From the IMG/VR virus record IMGVR_UViG_3300037070_006243, positions 1 to 52,486 of that record: a stretch of 52,486 nucleotides of DNA; one strand, 5' to 3'. Source of the DNA: a virus. How positions within the stretch are numbered: the stretch's first letter is position 1; each line of letters begins with the position of its first letter. The position numbers and the translations under genes were made by a program. Under the pieces are notes generated by a model. It saw nothing but the letters and a program-made list of their open reading frames with translations. It had not been told where the DNA came from and made no database searches. This document shows positions 29,129-39,595 of the stretch, piece by piece.

Positions 29129-32100
29129 CTAATCCCTCGTCTCAGGAAGCCCCGATGATTCAGCAACCTTTTGAAACGCTTGTCGAGCCCAGATTATATT
29201 GTTGTATGGAGTCAATTGACGTACTGTATTCGCAGTTGATTGAGTTGGAGAATCAACTTCACTCACAAGTTTCAGCGCTCGATTTAATGTGGTATACGAC
29301 GGACCTGCGACGGAACCTAGAACGTTCCCGGCAAACCTTCGGTCAGTACCTTCATCGGATACGGTTAGGTAATCTCTCGTCCCCGGAATCGCCTGACCAA
29401 TCTTCATCGCCTGCGCAAACACCCCAAGGAACGGAGAGCGAGCAATTATCTCATCCGCCCACTTGTCATAGTCCTGATTCTGAGCTTCTTCCCACTCACC
29501 ACGAGCCATTTTATCCACAGCATAACTCAATGCCCCAAGGGCCGTCCCAACTAAAATACCCTCAAGTACCGCCGAGTCCCGCTGCTGAAGACCCGCCATC
29601 AAAACCTTAGTATTGGACGACCACATGAAACTCTGGAACTGGAATAGAAGCTTATGCCCCATCGACGCGTCGACAAAGAGCGCTCGCTCCAATCCAGGAG
29701 TAACAATCGTCCCCTCAACTTGGGAGAGAATCGCAGCGCGGAATGCCTCCACCGCCCCGGGATCATCCCATGATTGTGTGTTGGGAACCCAGAGATCGCC
29801 GCTCTGAACCAACCCGCCATTATCCTGTTGCCGCCAAATCCTTTCAGCGAGGTCACCGTCGATATGAGCATAAGCCAGAGTTTCCCGAGCTTCAGCCTGC
29901 GACATCCACCGCTTATTCCCGGTCATAACCGCGTCGAGTGCGTCAAGTATTTTCCCGGCAGCGACCGGCGTGACCCACTGTTTCATTATCTGCGTCCATT
30001 GAGAGTACAACCCAACCACGCCTATCTTATTTGCAAGGAACTCTGCGCCTTTTTCAAAACTGTTCCGCCGCCCAGTATCTTCCATAAGATCGGCGACTTG
30101 GTAGAAATGGTTTTGAAGAAGCATATCATTCATACCGTTGTAGAGAGCCTCCCGCTGCGCGAAGCGAAGGTTTTTCAAATCAGTGATATATGGCTTCAAC
30201 GCATGTCGCCAAACACGTCGGAAGCCGTACTTGTAAACGGCAATAGCGGGGTCTACGAGGGATGGCGCAAGAACATTGCCCATCATGGTGAGCACGTTCC
30301 ATTGCTGGAGCAGCCTACCCCCGCGATAGAGGTACGAATCCGGATCAGCAGGAACCGCGCGCTGATGTCGGAGTCGCTGGACCTGCCCGACGAAAGCCTG
30401 CTCTGTCTTCACCGCCTCCCGTTGGAGTCGATCCTGTTCCGCTTCTTTCTGTTTCGGGTCAAGATCCTCTCTGGCACCAATTCTCTGCCGCTCACGTTCG
30501 TAGACTTTCCGGATCTTTTCGATCGCGACCGAGCCGTTAAGACCCATCCCGGCTTTGGTCAGTTCGACGTCTGGAACGACGTTGCGGGCGTAGATACGGA
30601 TTAGCTTGTCCATATCCGATTCGAGGTAACGCATCTTTTCTTCGATAGGAATGTCCAGGGTGCGGAGTTGTTCAGCCCCGCGTTCTGCACCTAGGTCGAG
30701 GGAAACTACGCGAGTTGGATCACCGATGATCTTTTGTCGGGTGATTTGGGCGTATTCTTTTCCACCGACAGAGAAGTCAACCGTCCCGTCATCGTTAATC
30801 GTACCGCCGTTCTTTCGCACCCACTCGGTCATATCCTCATTTCGGCGGACGATGTTGGACTCTATCTCTCCAATCTTCGCCTTGGACAGTGCGGGGTCGA
30901 GTTTGGCGTGAACCGGAAACAACCGCGCCTTCGCGACTGCAAGCTGCTCCTGCCGCGCGAAAATATCCGCGTTTACATCATGGAACCATTCCTCGATCTG
31001 GGTCCGGGCGAACTCCGGTCCTTCTAGATGCGCATCGTCTAGCATCTGCCGAAGCTCTGCGAGGTGGGCGGACTTTGATTCCCGTCGCATACCGGAGACG
31101 GTTTTGGTCGGATCGAACTCGGTCCCATCCGCCTTCAACCCGTGCTTTAGTTCCAATCGCTCGAGGTCGGCGTCGAGGATGGAGATCTCTGTCTCCAAAT
31201 CCTTCACGTCCCGGATCAGGGACTTCAATCCTACGGCGTAGGCTTTATCTGAAAGTCCCTTCCGATCCTTGATAAACGAGGCCGCTTTCGCCGCAGTCCG
31301 CCGAAGTGCAGCGATCGCGGTTTCTTCGATCTCCTCCATCCGCTCAACCACGCGCTGTTGGCGAACCTCAAGTCGGCCAACAGCACGGGAGAGGAGTGTT
31401 GACCGCCGCCGCTTCCGGTTATCCGCGGCGATCATCGCGCGGTCCATCGGATTCAGGCGAGATTCAATATTCTTAATCCGGTCCTTAATCTCATGTTCGA
31501 GGCCGGCACGGAATGGACGCGCGGACGGACCAACGAGGTCCACCCCCTCACCTTCCGCGATCTGCTGTTGCACCTGCCGAAGCTGGCGCTTGAGCATCGC
31601 ACGTTCTTCCGCCAGCTCTCCCGCCTTAGTTTTGGCAAACTCTTCCCGTTGCGTGCGGATTTCCGCCTGAATCTCCGACACATCTTCATCCGTCCGAGAG
31701 AGGTCTTTAATATCCTCCTTCGCCCCGGTCTCAAACGTCTTTGCCTTCTGGAGTCGCCTGGCATACTCCATCGCCATCTTCTTCTGGTACGACTCCATAA
31801 TCAATTGATCGAACCCGGTCGGGTCTTTGATAATCGCGTTCTTGTTGTAGATATGGGTGAGGTAGAACGCTGCGCCGACAATATCGTCCTCGGCCAAATC
31901 TTTTGGAAGGAGTTCGTTCTCCTGAAGCTCCTTGAATAGCGGGGTGTAAAACTCATCCCGCAAGCGCGTGGCCAGTTCCCGAACTTCGGGGAGCGCCGAC
32001 GGCTGCGGCCGCTGCATTTCAAGAAACACCTGCTCGTTGAACTGCCGGCGGGAGAGCTTGCCTCCATGCGGGACAACTCCGAGCCACTCTGCGCGGGTAC

Positions 32101-33142
32101 GATCGAGGTAGTTTAGCTTTTCCTTACCCGTCTCATACTTCCCATACGCATCGTTGATGGCCTGTTGGCCCTTCTGAATATACGTCCGCATATTCAACTC
32201 AGTCTTAGACTCTACCGTCCCGCCCTTGGCGTATACCTCACCATCCGCCTGCGCCTTAAAATGCAACCCTCCATCCGCGAGCGTGGCTTGAATACCGCGA
32301 ACTTCTGGGATTTCACTAACCAAGGCTTGGAGAGATGATGCCTTGATCATCAACCGCATGGATTTATCCATGATCTTTCGGCCAACAGATGCCTCGGCGA
32401 ACTCCTCTTTCGAGAGAACGTCTTTCAGAAATCCGGGGTCCTGGGTTGGGTTCAGCCGTTTATTCGCAACCGCCGCACCAACACCTTCCGTCTCCCCGAT
32501 CCCGGGAAGCGCGGCCGAGTCCCAACCGCCGATCCGCCGTCCCTCTTGTCTGCCGTAGTTCTGCGCAGCGGCAACCATTTCCCTCGGCGACAGCGCCGAC
32601 ACCGCCACACCCAACACCCCGCCAAGCGCAGCGGTCGCGAGGATATTCGCCCGGCTTTCCGCCGCCGTCCGCGTTAGCTGATTCGCCGAGAGCACCGCCT
32701 CATCAATCGCTGCTGAACTTCCAGCCAGCGCTGCCACCGCACCAATTCCGCGTAATCCGCGTCCAACCGCCCCAAACGGGACAAAGGTCGAGGGAGAGAA
32801 GATTCCAGCCGCAAAGTTCGTGGCGAAACCTGTAAAGCCGCTAGCCGCAAGAATCGCTCGACGCTTCTCCTCTTCCCGAAGCCGAGCTTCTGTATCGAGG
32901 GCCTCGCCCCGGCTTCGCACATCTTGGAACAGATTTTGATATGGTACGAGGTCAGGCCGCTCCTGAAAGAAGTCGTAGAGAGTGAACTTCGGGTCTGGTT
33001 TGAAATCATTAGCGGACAACATATCGAACATATTGACGAACCCCGACTCCTGTTTGAAGGAGGCGTCGAGGGTTTCGCCGAAGGAATAAGCGGGTTCTGA
33101 GGTGCGCGGTCCATAGAGGGGCTTCGGTTGAAAATCGACCAT
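29129..33142 (-). CDS. Large internal virion protein (T7 gp16-like position)
   Basis: This 1337-residue protein is the last late gene. There are long helical and coiled-coil segments at about 490-790 (EIQAEIRTQREEFAKTKAGE and similar), Ala/Gly-rich stretches near 100-190, and a globular C-terminal part with hydrophobic segments (VLTMMGNVLAPSLVDPAIAV and GILVGTALGALSYAV) consistent with ejection into membranes. Size and position match T7 gp16, the long inner-core protein that forms the DNA translocation channel, though the lysozyme domain is in the adjacent 840-residue protein here. The start overlaps the previous stop at 33142. Confidence 0.8.
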   Translation of the reverse strand: MVDFQPKPLYGPRTSEPAYSFGETLDASFKQESGFVNMFDMLSANDFKPDPKFTLYDFFQERPDLVPYQNLFQDVRSRGEALDTEARLREEEKRRAILAASGFTGFATNFAAGIFSPSTFVPFGAVGRGLRGIGAVAALAGSSAAIDEAVLSANQLTRTAAESRANILATAALGGVLGVAVSALSPREMVAAAQNYGRQEGRRIGGWDSAALPGIGETEGVGAAVANKRLNPTQDPGFLKDVLSKEEFAEASVGRKIMDKSMRLMIKASSLQALVSEIPEVRGIQATLADGGLHFKAQADGEVYAKGGTVESKTELNMRTYIQKGQQAINDAYGKYETGKEKLNYLDRTRAEWLGVVPHGGKLSRRQFNEQVFLEMQRPQPSALPEVRELATRLRDEFYTPLFKELQENELLPKDLAEDDIVGAAFYLTHIYNKNAIIKDPTGFDQLIMESYQKKMAMEYARRLQKAKTFETGAKEDIKDLSRTDEDVSEIQAEIRTQREEFAKTKAGELAEERAMLKRQLRQVQQQIAEGEGVDLVGPSARPFRAGLEHEIKDRIKNIESRLNPMDRAMIAADNRKRRRSTLLSRAVGRLEVRQQRVVERMEEIEETAIAALRRTAAKAASFIKDRKGLSDKAYAVGLKSLIRDVKDLETEISILDADLERLELKHGLKADGTEFDPTKTVSGMRRESKSAHLAELRQMLDDAHLEGPEFARTQIEEWFHDVNADIFARQEQLAVAKARLFPVHAKLDPALSKAKIGEIESNIVRRNEDMTEWVRKNGGTINDDGTVDFSVGGKEYAQITRQKIIGDPTRVVSLDLGAERGAEQLRTLDIPIEEKMRYLESDMDKLIRIYARNVVPDVELTKAGMGLNGSVAIEKIRKVYERERQRIGAREDLDPKQKEAEQDRLQREAVKTEQAFVGQVQRLRHQRAVPADPDSYLYRGGRLLQQWNVLTMMGNVLAPSLVDPAIAVYKYGFRRVWRHALKPYITDLKNLRFAQREALYNGMNDMLLQNHFYQVADLMEDTGRRNSFEKGAEFLANKIGVVGLYSQWTQIMKQWVTPVAAGKILDALDAVMTGNKRWMSQAEARETLAYAHIDGDLAERIWRQQDNGGLVQSGDLWVPNTQSWDDPGAVEAFRAAILSQVEGTIVTPGLERALFVDASMGHKLLFQFQSFMWSSNTKVLMAGLQQRDSAVLEGILVGTALGALSYAVDKMARGEWEEAQNQDYDKWADEIIARSPFLGVFAQAMKIGQAIPGTRDYLTVSDEGTDRRFAGNVLGSVAGPSYTTLNRALKLVSEVDSPTQSTANTVRQLTPYNNIIWARQAFQKVAESSGLPETRD

Positions 33143-35664
33143 TACCGTGCTAGTTCCCGTTCTATTTCTTCTAGTCTGCGAGTCACACGGTCCATCTTCT
33201 CTGCGAAGTCGGGCATGGATGGATCGAGGAGGGATTGTTCCTCAAGCAGCGCGCCGCGCCGACCTTCAAAGTTCTGGTTTTCGATTAGGATTTTCCCGTA
33301 GTCGTAGAACACCGGCTGAGTTATCGCCTTCATCTTTCCCGGATTGGAGACGAAGTCGTGGTAGTCTACTTCCCCATCCTCATCCACCGGGATGACCAGA
33401 TAAGGGATTGGTTTCCCCTGAGCGATTGCGAGTTCAGTTTCCGGGAACGGGGTGAGGATATACCGGTCAATCCCGAACTCCCTCCGCACAGTTCGATCCA
33501 TCGTAATACTGGCTTGGGTTGGGGTGAGGCGGACTGCTTCGGTTTCACCATCTCCATCCACGTCGTATTGGAAATTGGAAAGTGCGATCTCGGGCGGGAG
33601 CCACATCATCTGCTGCTGGCCGCCGGTGGAGGTTGCGCCCCAAGTCTCCCCAATCTTCTTCAGCGCGAGGTCTTTCGCACCCTCGGCGTTGAGCGTAGTC
33701 GCATAATAGCCGTCAAAGAGGGCTTGATATTGCTGCTGAAGGAGTGCACCAGCGCGACCACTCGGCGGACGAATGTCCCCGGAAAGGGGAAGCCATGAGT
33801 CAAAAGTGTTGGTTATATCCGCGGGGAGGAGGGCCTCCATATCCGCGTAGGACTTATCCGCCTTCTTGATCGCTTCCAGAGATTTCCTTCCCTCAACCGT
33901 AGAGGAAACATCCATAATCTCCTGAATCTGATCAGACGGAAGTCGCGTCGCCCGGAGCCAGTTATACCCCGACGCGCGCTGGACGAATTCATCCGGGAGG
34001 TTCATTGTCAGCGCCGGGTTTGTTCGGTTAAGCTCCGCGTAGATTTCCGCCGCGGTTCCCACCTCGTCGAGGTTCTGTGAGAACAGCATCCGCGTCATCT
34101 GGGTTTGCATTGCCTCGGGGATGAAGTTGATCGCCTGAGCGCGGGCAATGGAGGTGTCAATCGCCTCTTTATTCCCCTGCGCGATACCCTGAACGAGGGC
34201 GGGAGGCATCATCAGATTTCCCTCCGCGGCGGACAGAGGTTCCCCGGTGGACGCCTTCCGATACGCCTCCTGCGTTTTATATTGCGTTTCCAGCACGCGG
34301 TTGGAGATAGCCTGCCCGGCGTTCAAGTCGTTTTGGTTATACGCGACCTGTCCATTCTCCACCGCCTCGAGGTACATCGGACGGAACTCTTCCCCACCTT
34401 CCGCACGGGCGTTGAGTCTCTGAAGCGCAACCTCCTGCGCCTGGGTGGCGAGTTCAAGGCGCGTAGTTATAGTCTGCTGCGCATCTCGCTCGGCCTGACC
34501 CATGATCTGCTGGATTTGAGAATCGGCGGCGAGAGCCTGATCCAATCCCAATCCATACTGTGGGTCGAACGCCATATCGGGAGTGATACCGCCGATACTC
34601 GCGGTAATCTTATCCACGTAATTCTTCGTCTCATCTGGGAGAACGGCGCGGTTCCGTCCCGCGGCTTGATATTTATCTGCCATTCCTGGTCCGGCATTGT
34701 ACGCGACGAGCGCCAGTTCTACATCTCCGCCATACCGCTGAAGCTGCTCGTTGAGGTAAAACGTGCCGTACTTCACAGACACATCTGGGCGCCGGAGATA
34801 CGCCGGCCAATCCGCTGCATCCTCCGGGAAATTTCTGTCATGAATCTTTTGTGCGATATAATACCCTGTGGCAGGCATAACCTGCATGAGGCCTTGGGCG
34901 CCCTTAGACGACACCGCGTTTGGATTACCATCGCTCTCTTGCCGCATTACCGCGGGGACAAGTCGCTGCGTTACATCTGGAGAGTAAGGAACAGCATACA
35001 TATTCTCTCGCCCGGTGCGGAGCATCCCGCCGAACGCTGCGCCGTTGAGCGCGGACAACCCGCCATCCGCTTTCACCGCACGCTCATCCGGTCGGAGTCC
35101 TGGCGCAGCCCCGACCATCCCCGCGATCCGCGCCTCTACCTCCGCCTTCTTCGAAGGATCGCGATAGACCTCCAACCTTCCGTCTTCAATCGCCTTATCT
35201 ATCGTAGTGATCGAGTGTCCACGGGTCGCCGAACGCGTGAACTCATCCGCAGACAGGACCAGCGAATTTTTGAAATCCTCAGCTTGGGGGGCATAACGTT
35301 CCTGAAGCCAGGAGGGTATGCTCTTCTGAAATTCATCATACCCTTTCTGCCACGTAGTAGCCGCGAGCCCAGCGTAGCCCGAACCATCTGCGGGGAGACC
35401 CGTAGTGGCACCCGCAACGTTGCGACGAACAGCACCCTCAAATTGGTTATACTTGAGCATCGCATCGTAATTCTGCCGCTCCTCTTCCTCCTTCGTGCGG
35501 ATGGCGAGGTATGCGCCGCCAAGCTGCCCAACGTTGCCGAGGGCATTCGCGAGCGACCCAAGTCCGGACATATCCGCCTCGGGCATGACTCGGGGTTCAG
35601 CGATCTGTCGCCGGGAACCATATGCCTGCTGGCCGGAGGGAACGTCTTGTGCGCCGATCTTCAT
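33142..35664 (-). CDS. Internal virion protein with lytic transglycosylase domain
   Basis: This is an 840-residue protein. Residues about 233-345 match the SLT lysozyme fold: catalytic E243 in RQESDGNPNAV, GAQGLMQVMPATG, and YNAGPG (AYNAGPGMADKYQ). It would cut peptidoglycan during DNA entry, as the T7 inner-core transglycosylase does. The remainder is helical and repetitive with no further recognised domain. It overlaps the flanking genes at both ends by a few bases. In T7 the same activity sits in gp16, so domain placement differs. Confidence 0.88.
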   Translation of the reverse strand: MKIGAQDVPSGQQAYGSRRQIAEPRVMPEADMSGLGSLANALGNVGQLGGAYLAIRTKEEEERQNYDAMLKYNQFEGAVRRNVAGATTGLPADGSGYAGLAATTWQKGYDEFQKSIPSWLQERYAPQAEDFKNSLVLSADEFTRSATRGHSITTIDKAIEDGRLEVYRDPSKKAEVEARIAGMVGAAPGLRPDERAVKADGGLSALNGAAFGGMLRTGRENMYAVPYSPDVTQRLVPAVMRQESDGNPNAVSSKGAQGLMQVMPATGYYIAQKIHDRNFPEDAADWPAYLRRPDVSVKYGTFYLNEQLQRYGGDVELALVAYNAGPGMADKYQAAGRNRAVLPDETKNYVDKITASIGGITPDMAFDPQYGLGLDQALAADSQIQQIMGQAERDAQQTITTRLELATQAQEVALQRLNARAEGGEEFRPMYLEAVENGQVAYNQNDLNAGQAISNRVLETQYKTQEAYRKASTGEPLSAAEGNLMMPPALVQGIAQGNKEAIDTSIARAQAINFIPEAMQTQMTRMLFSQNLDEVGTAAEIYAELNRTNPALTMNLPDEFVQRASGYNWLRATRLPSDQIQEIMDVSSTVEGRKSLEAIKKADKSYADMEALLPADITNTFDSWLPLSGDIRPPSGRAGALLQQQYQALFDGYYATTLNAEGAKDLALKKIGETWGATSTGGQQQMMWLPPEIALSNFQYDVDGDGETEAVRLTPTQASITMDRTVRREFGIDRYILTPFPETELAIAQGKPIPYLVIPVDEDGEVDYHDFVSNPGKMKAITQPVFYDYGKILIENQNFEGRRGALLEEQSLLDPSMPDFAEKMDRVTRRLEEIERELAR

Positions 35665-36335
35665 CCGCGGAGTGCTCCATATTTACGCTTGAACCAACCG
35701 CCGAGGTTGGAGAGATCGTGCCGAACAGCTTGGCTTCGGGAACCGTCAAGGATGGCGTTACCTCCCCCAGCTATACCGCTAAGGAGGGACGAATATCCTG
35801 ACAACCGGGAAGCTGAAGCGGCGGACGCTGCGTTCGCTCGGGCCATAGTCGCGTCCGTGCGGGCTAGCTGCGCCCCGCTTCGGAGGTCCGCCGCTTCTTC
35901 CTTAAATCCCTGCGCTTGGGTCCGGAAATTCCCGGCGTCGATCTGCCCCGCCTCCGCAATCCGCATTCGGTCCCGATCGGCGAGGCGGTGGAGGGATGCG
36001 ACTACTGCGAGCGGGGTTCGCCCTGTTAGGCCTGTGCTTGCGGAGGCAGAGATGACATCATCTATCTGACTCCGTGCTTCTAGGTCCTGGTCCATCGCGC
36101 GCTGTTGACCCGCGAACCCCGCTCTTTTCGCATTCTCGAGTGCTGTGGCGGCATCCCGATCCGCCGCCTGTGCGTTATATTCCCCGAGCGTCGCCTGATT
36201 CTTCAGAATCCCGCTTTGGTATATCCCAGCTTGCTCGGCCGCTTTCCCTCCAGCGATCCCTTGCTGAAGTCCAATCAGACCAGAGCCGACGCTCATCGCG
36301 GCGCTCAGTCCCGTCAGGATCGTTGCGAAGGCCAT
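35661..36335 (-). CDS. Internal virion protein, T7 gp14-like
   Basis: This 224-residue Ala-rich, helical protein has a short hydrophobic N-terminus (MAFATILTGLSAAMSVGSGL) and long helices, matching T7 gp14 (196 residues), which inserts in the outer membrane at the start of the ejection tube. GAGGAG precedes ATG 36335. It is encoded after the gp13-like protein with an out-of-frame overlap of 161 nt. Confidence 0.75.
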   Translation of the reverse strand: MAFATILTGLSAAMSVGSGLIGLQQGIAGGKAAEQAGIYQSGILKNQATLGEYNAQAADRDAATALENAKRAGFAGQQRAMDQDLEARSQIDDVISASASTGLTGRTPLAVVASLHRLADRDRMRIAEAGQIDAGNFRTQAQGFKEEAADLRSGAQLARTDATMARANAASAASASRLSGYSSLLSGIAGGGNAILDGSRSQAVRHDLSNLGGWFKRKYGALRG

Positions 36336-36657
36336 AGAAGTAGTGCTCCTCGTTATAGTCCCCGAGCCGCGTGAACCCGAAGAAATCAGCGAACCGCTGT
36401 GCGCGGAAATCTTGTTTATGCACTCCGGCGTAGATGAAGCGCCAGCCTTTCATCCCGTCGAGCCAGAGGCGGATTGCTCCGCGTAACTTCGGGGTTCGTA
36501 GATTCCGGCCCGGGATGAGCCAGACGAAAACTTCCCGTGTTAGTACTCCAGTTCGAGTCATTCCAAACCGGAAGATTTCTCCATCCTCGTCGGAGATGGA
36601 GTAGACTTTATCCGTCAGGGGGTATTTTTCCGCAAGCTCAAGCACCGACAGAGACAT
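36175..36657 (-). CDS. T7 gp13-like internal virion protein (GNAT-like)
   Basis: This is a 160-residue protein with ATG at 36657 and AGGTGG upstream. The GNAT-like pattern VFVWLIPGRN ... WRFIYAGVHKQDFRAQRFAD then FGFTRLG resembles T7 gp13 and phage acetyltransferase folds. The expected end is near EEHYFYGL. The remaining about 50 residues are basic and lie over the start of the gp14-like gene in another frame, so the tail may be an overlap-derived extension. Confidence 0.65.
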   Translation of the reverse strand: MSLSVLELAEKYPLTDKVYSISDEDGEIFRFGMTRTGVLTREVFVWLIPGRNLRTPKLRGAIRLWLDGMKGWRFIYAGVHKQDFRAQRFADFFGFTRLGDYNEEHYFYGLRNDPDGTERRDERRLWSDWTSARDRWRESGRASWDIPKRDSEESGDARGI

Positions 36658-39595
36658 CGTGGACCACCTGTAGAATTTCGAGGGGCAGGCCAACGGGAGC
36701 GGTGATGGTGACCTCTCCGTTAGGTTCCCAGCCAGAGGTCTGCGATACCCACCTCTCCCCCTTCTTAATCCCGGTCGGTTCGAACCACGCTTCATCCGTC
36801 CGCATCGCGGCAAGGTAGTCCCCGACGAGGAACGCACCCGCTCGGCGGAACTTTACCCGAACCGCGTTGGTTTTCATCCGCCGTCCCTCGATAACTTCCC
36901 GGGAATCGGTGAGGGGGAGAGTGGTGAGGTAGGCGGAATATCCAAATCCAACGTGGACGATGGCGGCGTCGAAATCGAGGGTTATCGCGCCGTTCGTCAC
37001 AACCTTTTGGTTCATAAGCTTTCCGTCGGCGATTACGTCAACGGTTGCTCCCTCCCAAGGGATGTTGCTGACAGTGCTGACGAGGGAGTTCATCCACCAT
37101 TCACCGCTAAGCGCGGGAGCGGGGAGGACCGACTCCGGGGCAAGCTTTGTGATCGGGCGGGTGAAATTGACCTCGACCTGAGTGGAACTGGAGCGGGAGG
37201 TTATTACACCTCGACCACCACCCAGGCCGAGTATCTTCCCCACATCCCCCGACGAGAAGAGTGAGGAACTGGCGGTGACGGTCTGTTCGCCGGAAGTGCC
37301 GCTCACCGTTATATTTGCCGCGGGGTAAACCTTGGCGGTGGAGACTGTCCCGTCGAGGTAGATGCAGTCCTCGATCTCTTGTGAGGGTTCGGGGAGCATC
37401 ATCTCAAACGACTTCATTGTGGTGCCGTTGACGACACGCTCTACTTGGAAGTAAATGTGCTCATCCTGCCCCGCAGAAAGTGAGGCTACGTCCCGGATTT
37501 TCCCTTGCATGGAGGTACGGCCGAAGGCGTATTGGTTCTGCTCGCGGGAGATGGTCGCGGAGAATGCGTATCCATCCTCCCACACCCCATATCCTCGTTT
37601 ATCCTGCGCGTAAGTGAAAGCAAGAGATGTGATTTCTCTTCCGTCAAACAGGTGGCGAGCAAGGATAGAAATCTCTCGTCCCTGATATTGGCGGGAGGTG
37701 CCTTCGACGAAGAGCATTTGGACGGAACGTTCTTTCGGTTGGACATAGACAATGTCCTCGTGAATGACCGCTGGGCGGAGCCGGGTGGAGCCGATGAAGC
37801 TTTGTGGGTCTACGAAACCGGAGAGGGGGGTGACGGTGTTACCCTCGCTCGCACGAAGCAGGGACACGCCGAGAGCGGTGAAGAGAAGAAGTCCGAACTT
37901 AACCGGAATCGCATGGAGGATCGGTGTTACTTCTTCCGCGTCGAGGGTGTAGGTGTAAGGATTGGCGGCGGTTACGAACTCGCTCTCATTAAAGGTGAAG
38001 TAGTTTGGCTGGGTTGCCCAAAGAGTCATGGGCTCATTCGTCGTACCAGCGTAGCCATAGCGTTGCTGGAAGCGGAAGGAGACGGAGGGATAAGTACCAG
38101 TTGCAGGGGTTAGAACTATGGCGAACGTAGCCGCACTCCCACCACTTGTGGTAACGGTAAGCTCGGGTGCAACATACCCCGATCCGGGATTGGCGATATA
38201 GACTCCAATAATCGCGCTATCTTGCACGATCGGGTAGCCAACAAACCCCGTCCCCGGCGATCCGGTGAGGGTTAGGGTATCCCCCGTCGCATACCCACTC
38301 CCCGCCGCAGTTACGCGGATACTCTCCACCGCTCCCGGCGCGAATGGATCGCGGTAGAATGTTGGGGTTCGAGTGAAATCGGGAGTGATGTTCGCGTCTT
38401 CGAACGACGTTCCGCGACTCGTACCGATAAACCCCATCGGCATACCGATGTGCATCTTCAGCCCCTCAGGGACTACGAGGGAGCGGTAGACGTTGTAGTA
38501 GAGCGCTTCGGTTACAGCGGTCCAGGAGTAGGTGGCGTGACCTTTGACCTGAGTGAAGTCGATGGAGTTGCGAATGATCGCGGGACGGGTGATGCCAGTC
38601 TCGCGTCCATCTGGCATAACCGCGGAGATAGCGACGATGAATCCCGCGTCGCGGTCGGAAATAACCGCTACAGCGGTAGCATCATCACCATCGGTGGCAG
38701 AAAACTCCACGGTTGGAGCGGAAGTATATCCGGTGCCGGGTTTGATTATCGTAACACCGGCGATAGCATCTCCATCCGCATCGTCGGCTTCGAGAACGAG
38801 GTGACCGACAAAACCACTTCCACCGCCGCCGGTGAGAGATACAGTGGATGATTCCCCATATCCATCTCCGTGATTGGTCATGCGGATGGCTTGGATGTAG
38901 GAGTTAGAGTCTTCGATAGTCGGGGTTTGTGCAAGCGGCGCGCCAAGGTTCCGAGTTTCCTCGGTAAACGTCCAGGTGGTGGAGGTGCGTGTGAGGAGAC
39001 GCGGGGTGTAGGAGGGATGAGTGAACTTAATCACGTCCAGGTACTGCGAATACCCCACCTCACGAAGCTGGGCGGAGGAATACGGCTGGACGAGGGTGAA
39101 GACTTTCCGCGCGTTCGTTGCGCCCGCAGTTGTAGTCTGCGTCGTGCCGAACATATTCTTATAGGTGAAAGTATCGTCCGTTTTTGTATGGACGTAGAAT
39201 AGATTCGGGGACGAGTCGAGGTAGAACAAATCTCCCGCGACATACCCGTGCGCAGTCGCGCTAACTGTCCCCGAAACGATCCCCGAAACTACTTTCGCAG
39301 AGTCGAGTACATACCCACCATCTTTAACCAATCGGAGATAGCCAGTTCCCATAACAACCAAATAGGAGGAGGCAAGGTCATTAGAGAAACGAAAAGGGAT
39401 GAAGCGGATTTCGTCGGCTGGAGTTTGGAGCCAGTCGCCGAACTGCGTTCCTTTACGCTTGAACGCACCTCCGCCAAAATTAATCTCCATATTATGAAGT
39501 GTCTTCGCCCCGAGGTCATACTGCTCGAGGTCGGAACGTCCCCAAAGTTCTTCGCCGAACTCGCCGGCGCTAAAGCTGTGCTGGATTGGGCGCAT
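36638..39595 (-). CDS. Tail tubular protein B (tail nozzle)
   Basis: This 985-residue nozzle protein is of the T7 gp12 / P22-nozzle type. The N-terminus (SFSAGEFGEELWGRSDLEQY and GGGAFKRKGTQF) is the conserved start of this family. Two Gly-rich beta-repeat segments are visible (PGTGYTSAPTVEF, and GSGYATGDTLTL with PGSGYVAPELTV). A C-terminal beta-rich region follows (LSGEWWMNSLVS onward). It would form the distal tail tube and be the docking site for fibres and spikes. The start overlaps the end of the tail tubular A gene by 26 nt. About 3 kb, typical of larger podoviral nozzles. Confidence 0.85.
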   Translation of the reverse strand: MRPIQHSFSAGEFGEELWGRSDLEQYDLGAKTLHNMEINFGGGAFKRKGTQFGDWLQTPADEIRFIPFRFSNDLASSYLVVMGTGYLRLVKDGGYVLDSAKVVSGIVSGTVSATAHGYVAGDLFYLDSSPNLFYVHTKTDDTFTYKNMFGTTQTTTAGATNARKVFTLVQPYSSAQLREVGYSQYLDVIKFTHPSYTPRLLTRTSTTWTFTEETRNLGAPLAQTPTIEDSNSYIQAIRMTNHGDGYGESSTVSLTGGGGSGFVGHLVLEADDADGDAIAGVTIIKPGTGYTSAPTVEFSATDGDDATAVAVISDRDAGFIVAISAVMPDGRETGITRPAIIRNSIDFTQVKGHATYSWTAVTEALYYNVYRSLVVPEGLKMHIGMPMGFIGTSRGTSFEDANITPDFTRTPTFYRDPFAPGAVESIRVTAAGSGYATGDTLTLTGSPGTGFVGYPIVQDSAIIGVYIANPGSGYVAPELTVTTSGGSAATFAIVLTPATGTYPSVSFRFQQRYGYAGTTNEPMTLWATQPNYFTFNESEFVTAANPYTYTLDAEEVTPILHAIPVKFGLLLFTALGVSLLRASEGNTVTPLSGFVDPQSFIGSTRLRPAVIHEDIVYVQPKERSVQMLFVEGTSRQYQGREISILARHLFDGREITSLAFTYAQDKRGYGVWEDGYAFSATISREQNQYAFGRTSMQGKIRDVASLSAGQDEHIYFQVERVVNGTTMKSFEMMLPEPSQEIEDCIYLDGTVSTAKVYPAANITVSGTSGEQTVTASSSLFSSGDVGKILGLGGGRGVITSRSSSTQVEVNFTRPITKLAPESVLPAPALSGEWWMNSLVSTVSNIPWEGATVDVIADGKLMNQKVVTNGAITLDFDAAIVHVGFGYSAYLTTLPLTDSREVIEGRRMKTNAVRVKFRRAGAFLVGDYLAAMRTDEAWFEPTGIKKGERWVSQTSGWEPNGEVTITAPVGLPLEILQVVHDVSVGA

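Noticed and set aside
34105-36069. 654-residue plus-strand reading frame
   Set aside because: It is antisense to the transglycosylase-bearing virion protein and the gp14-like gene, is Arg/Leu-rich, has no ribosome site and matches no family. It reflects codon bias on the other strand.
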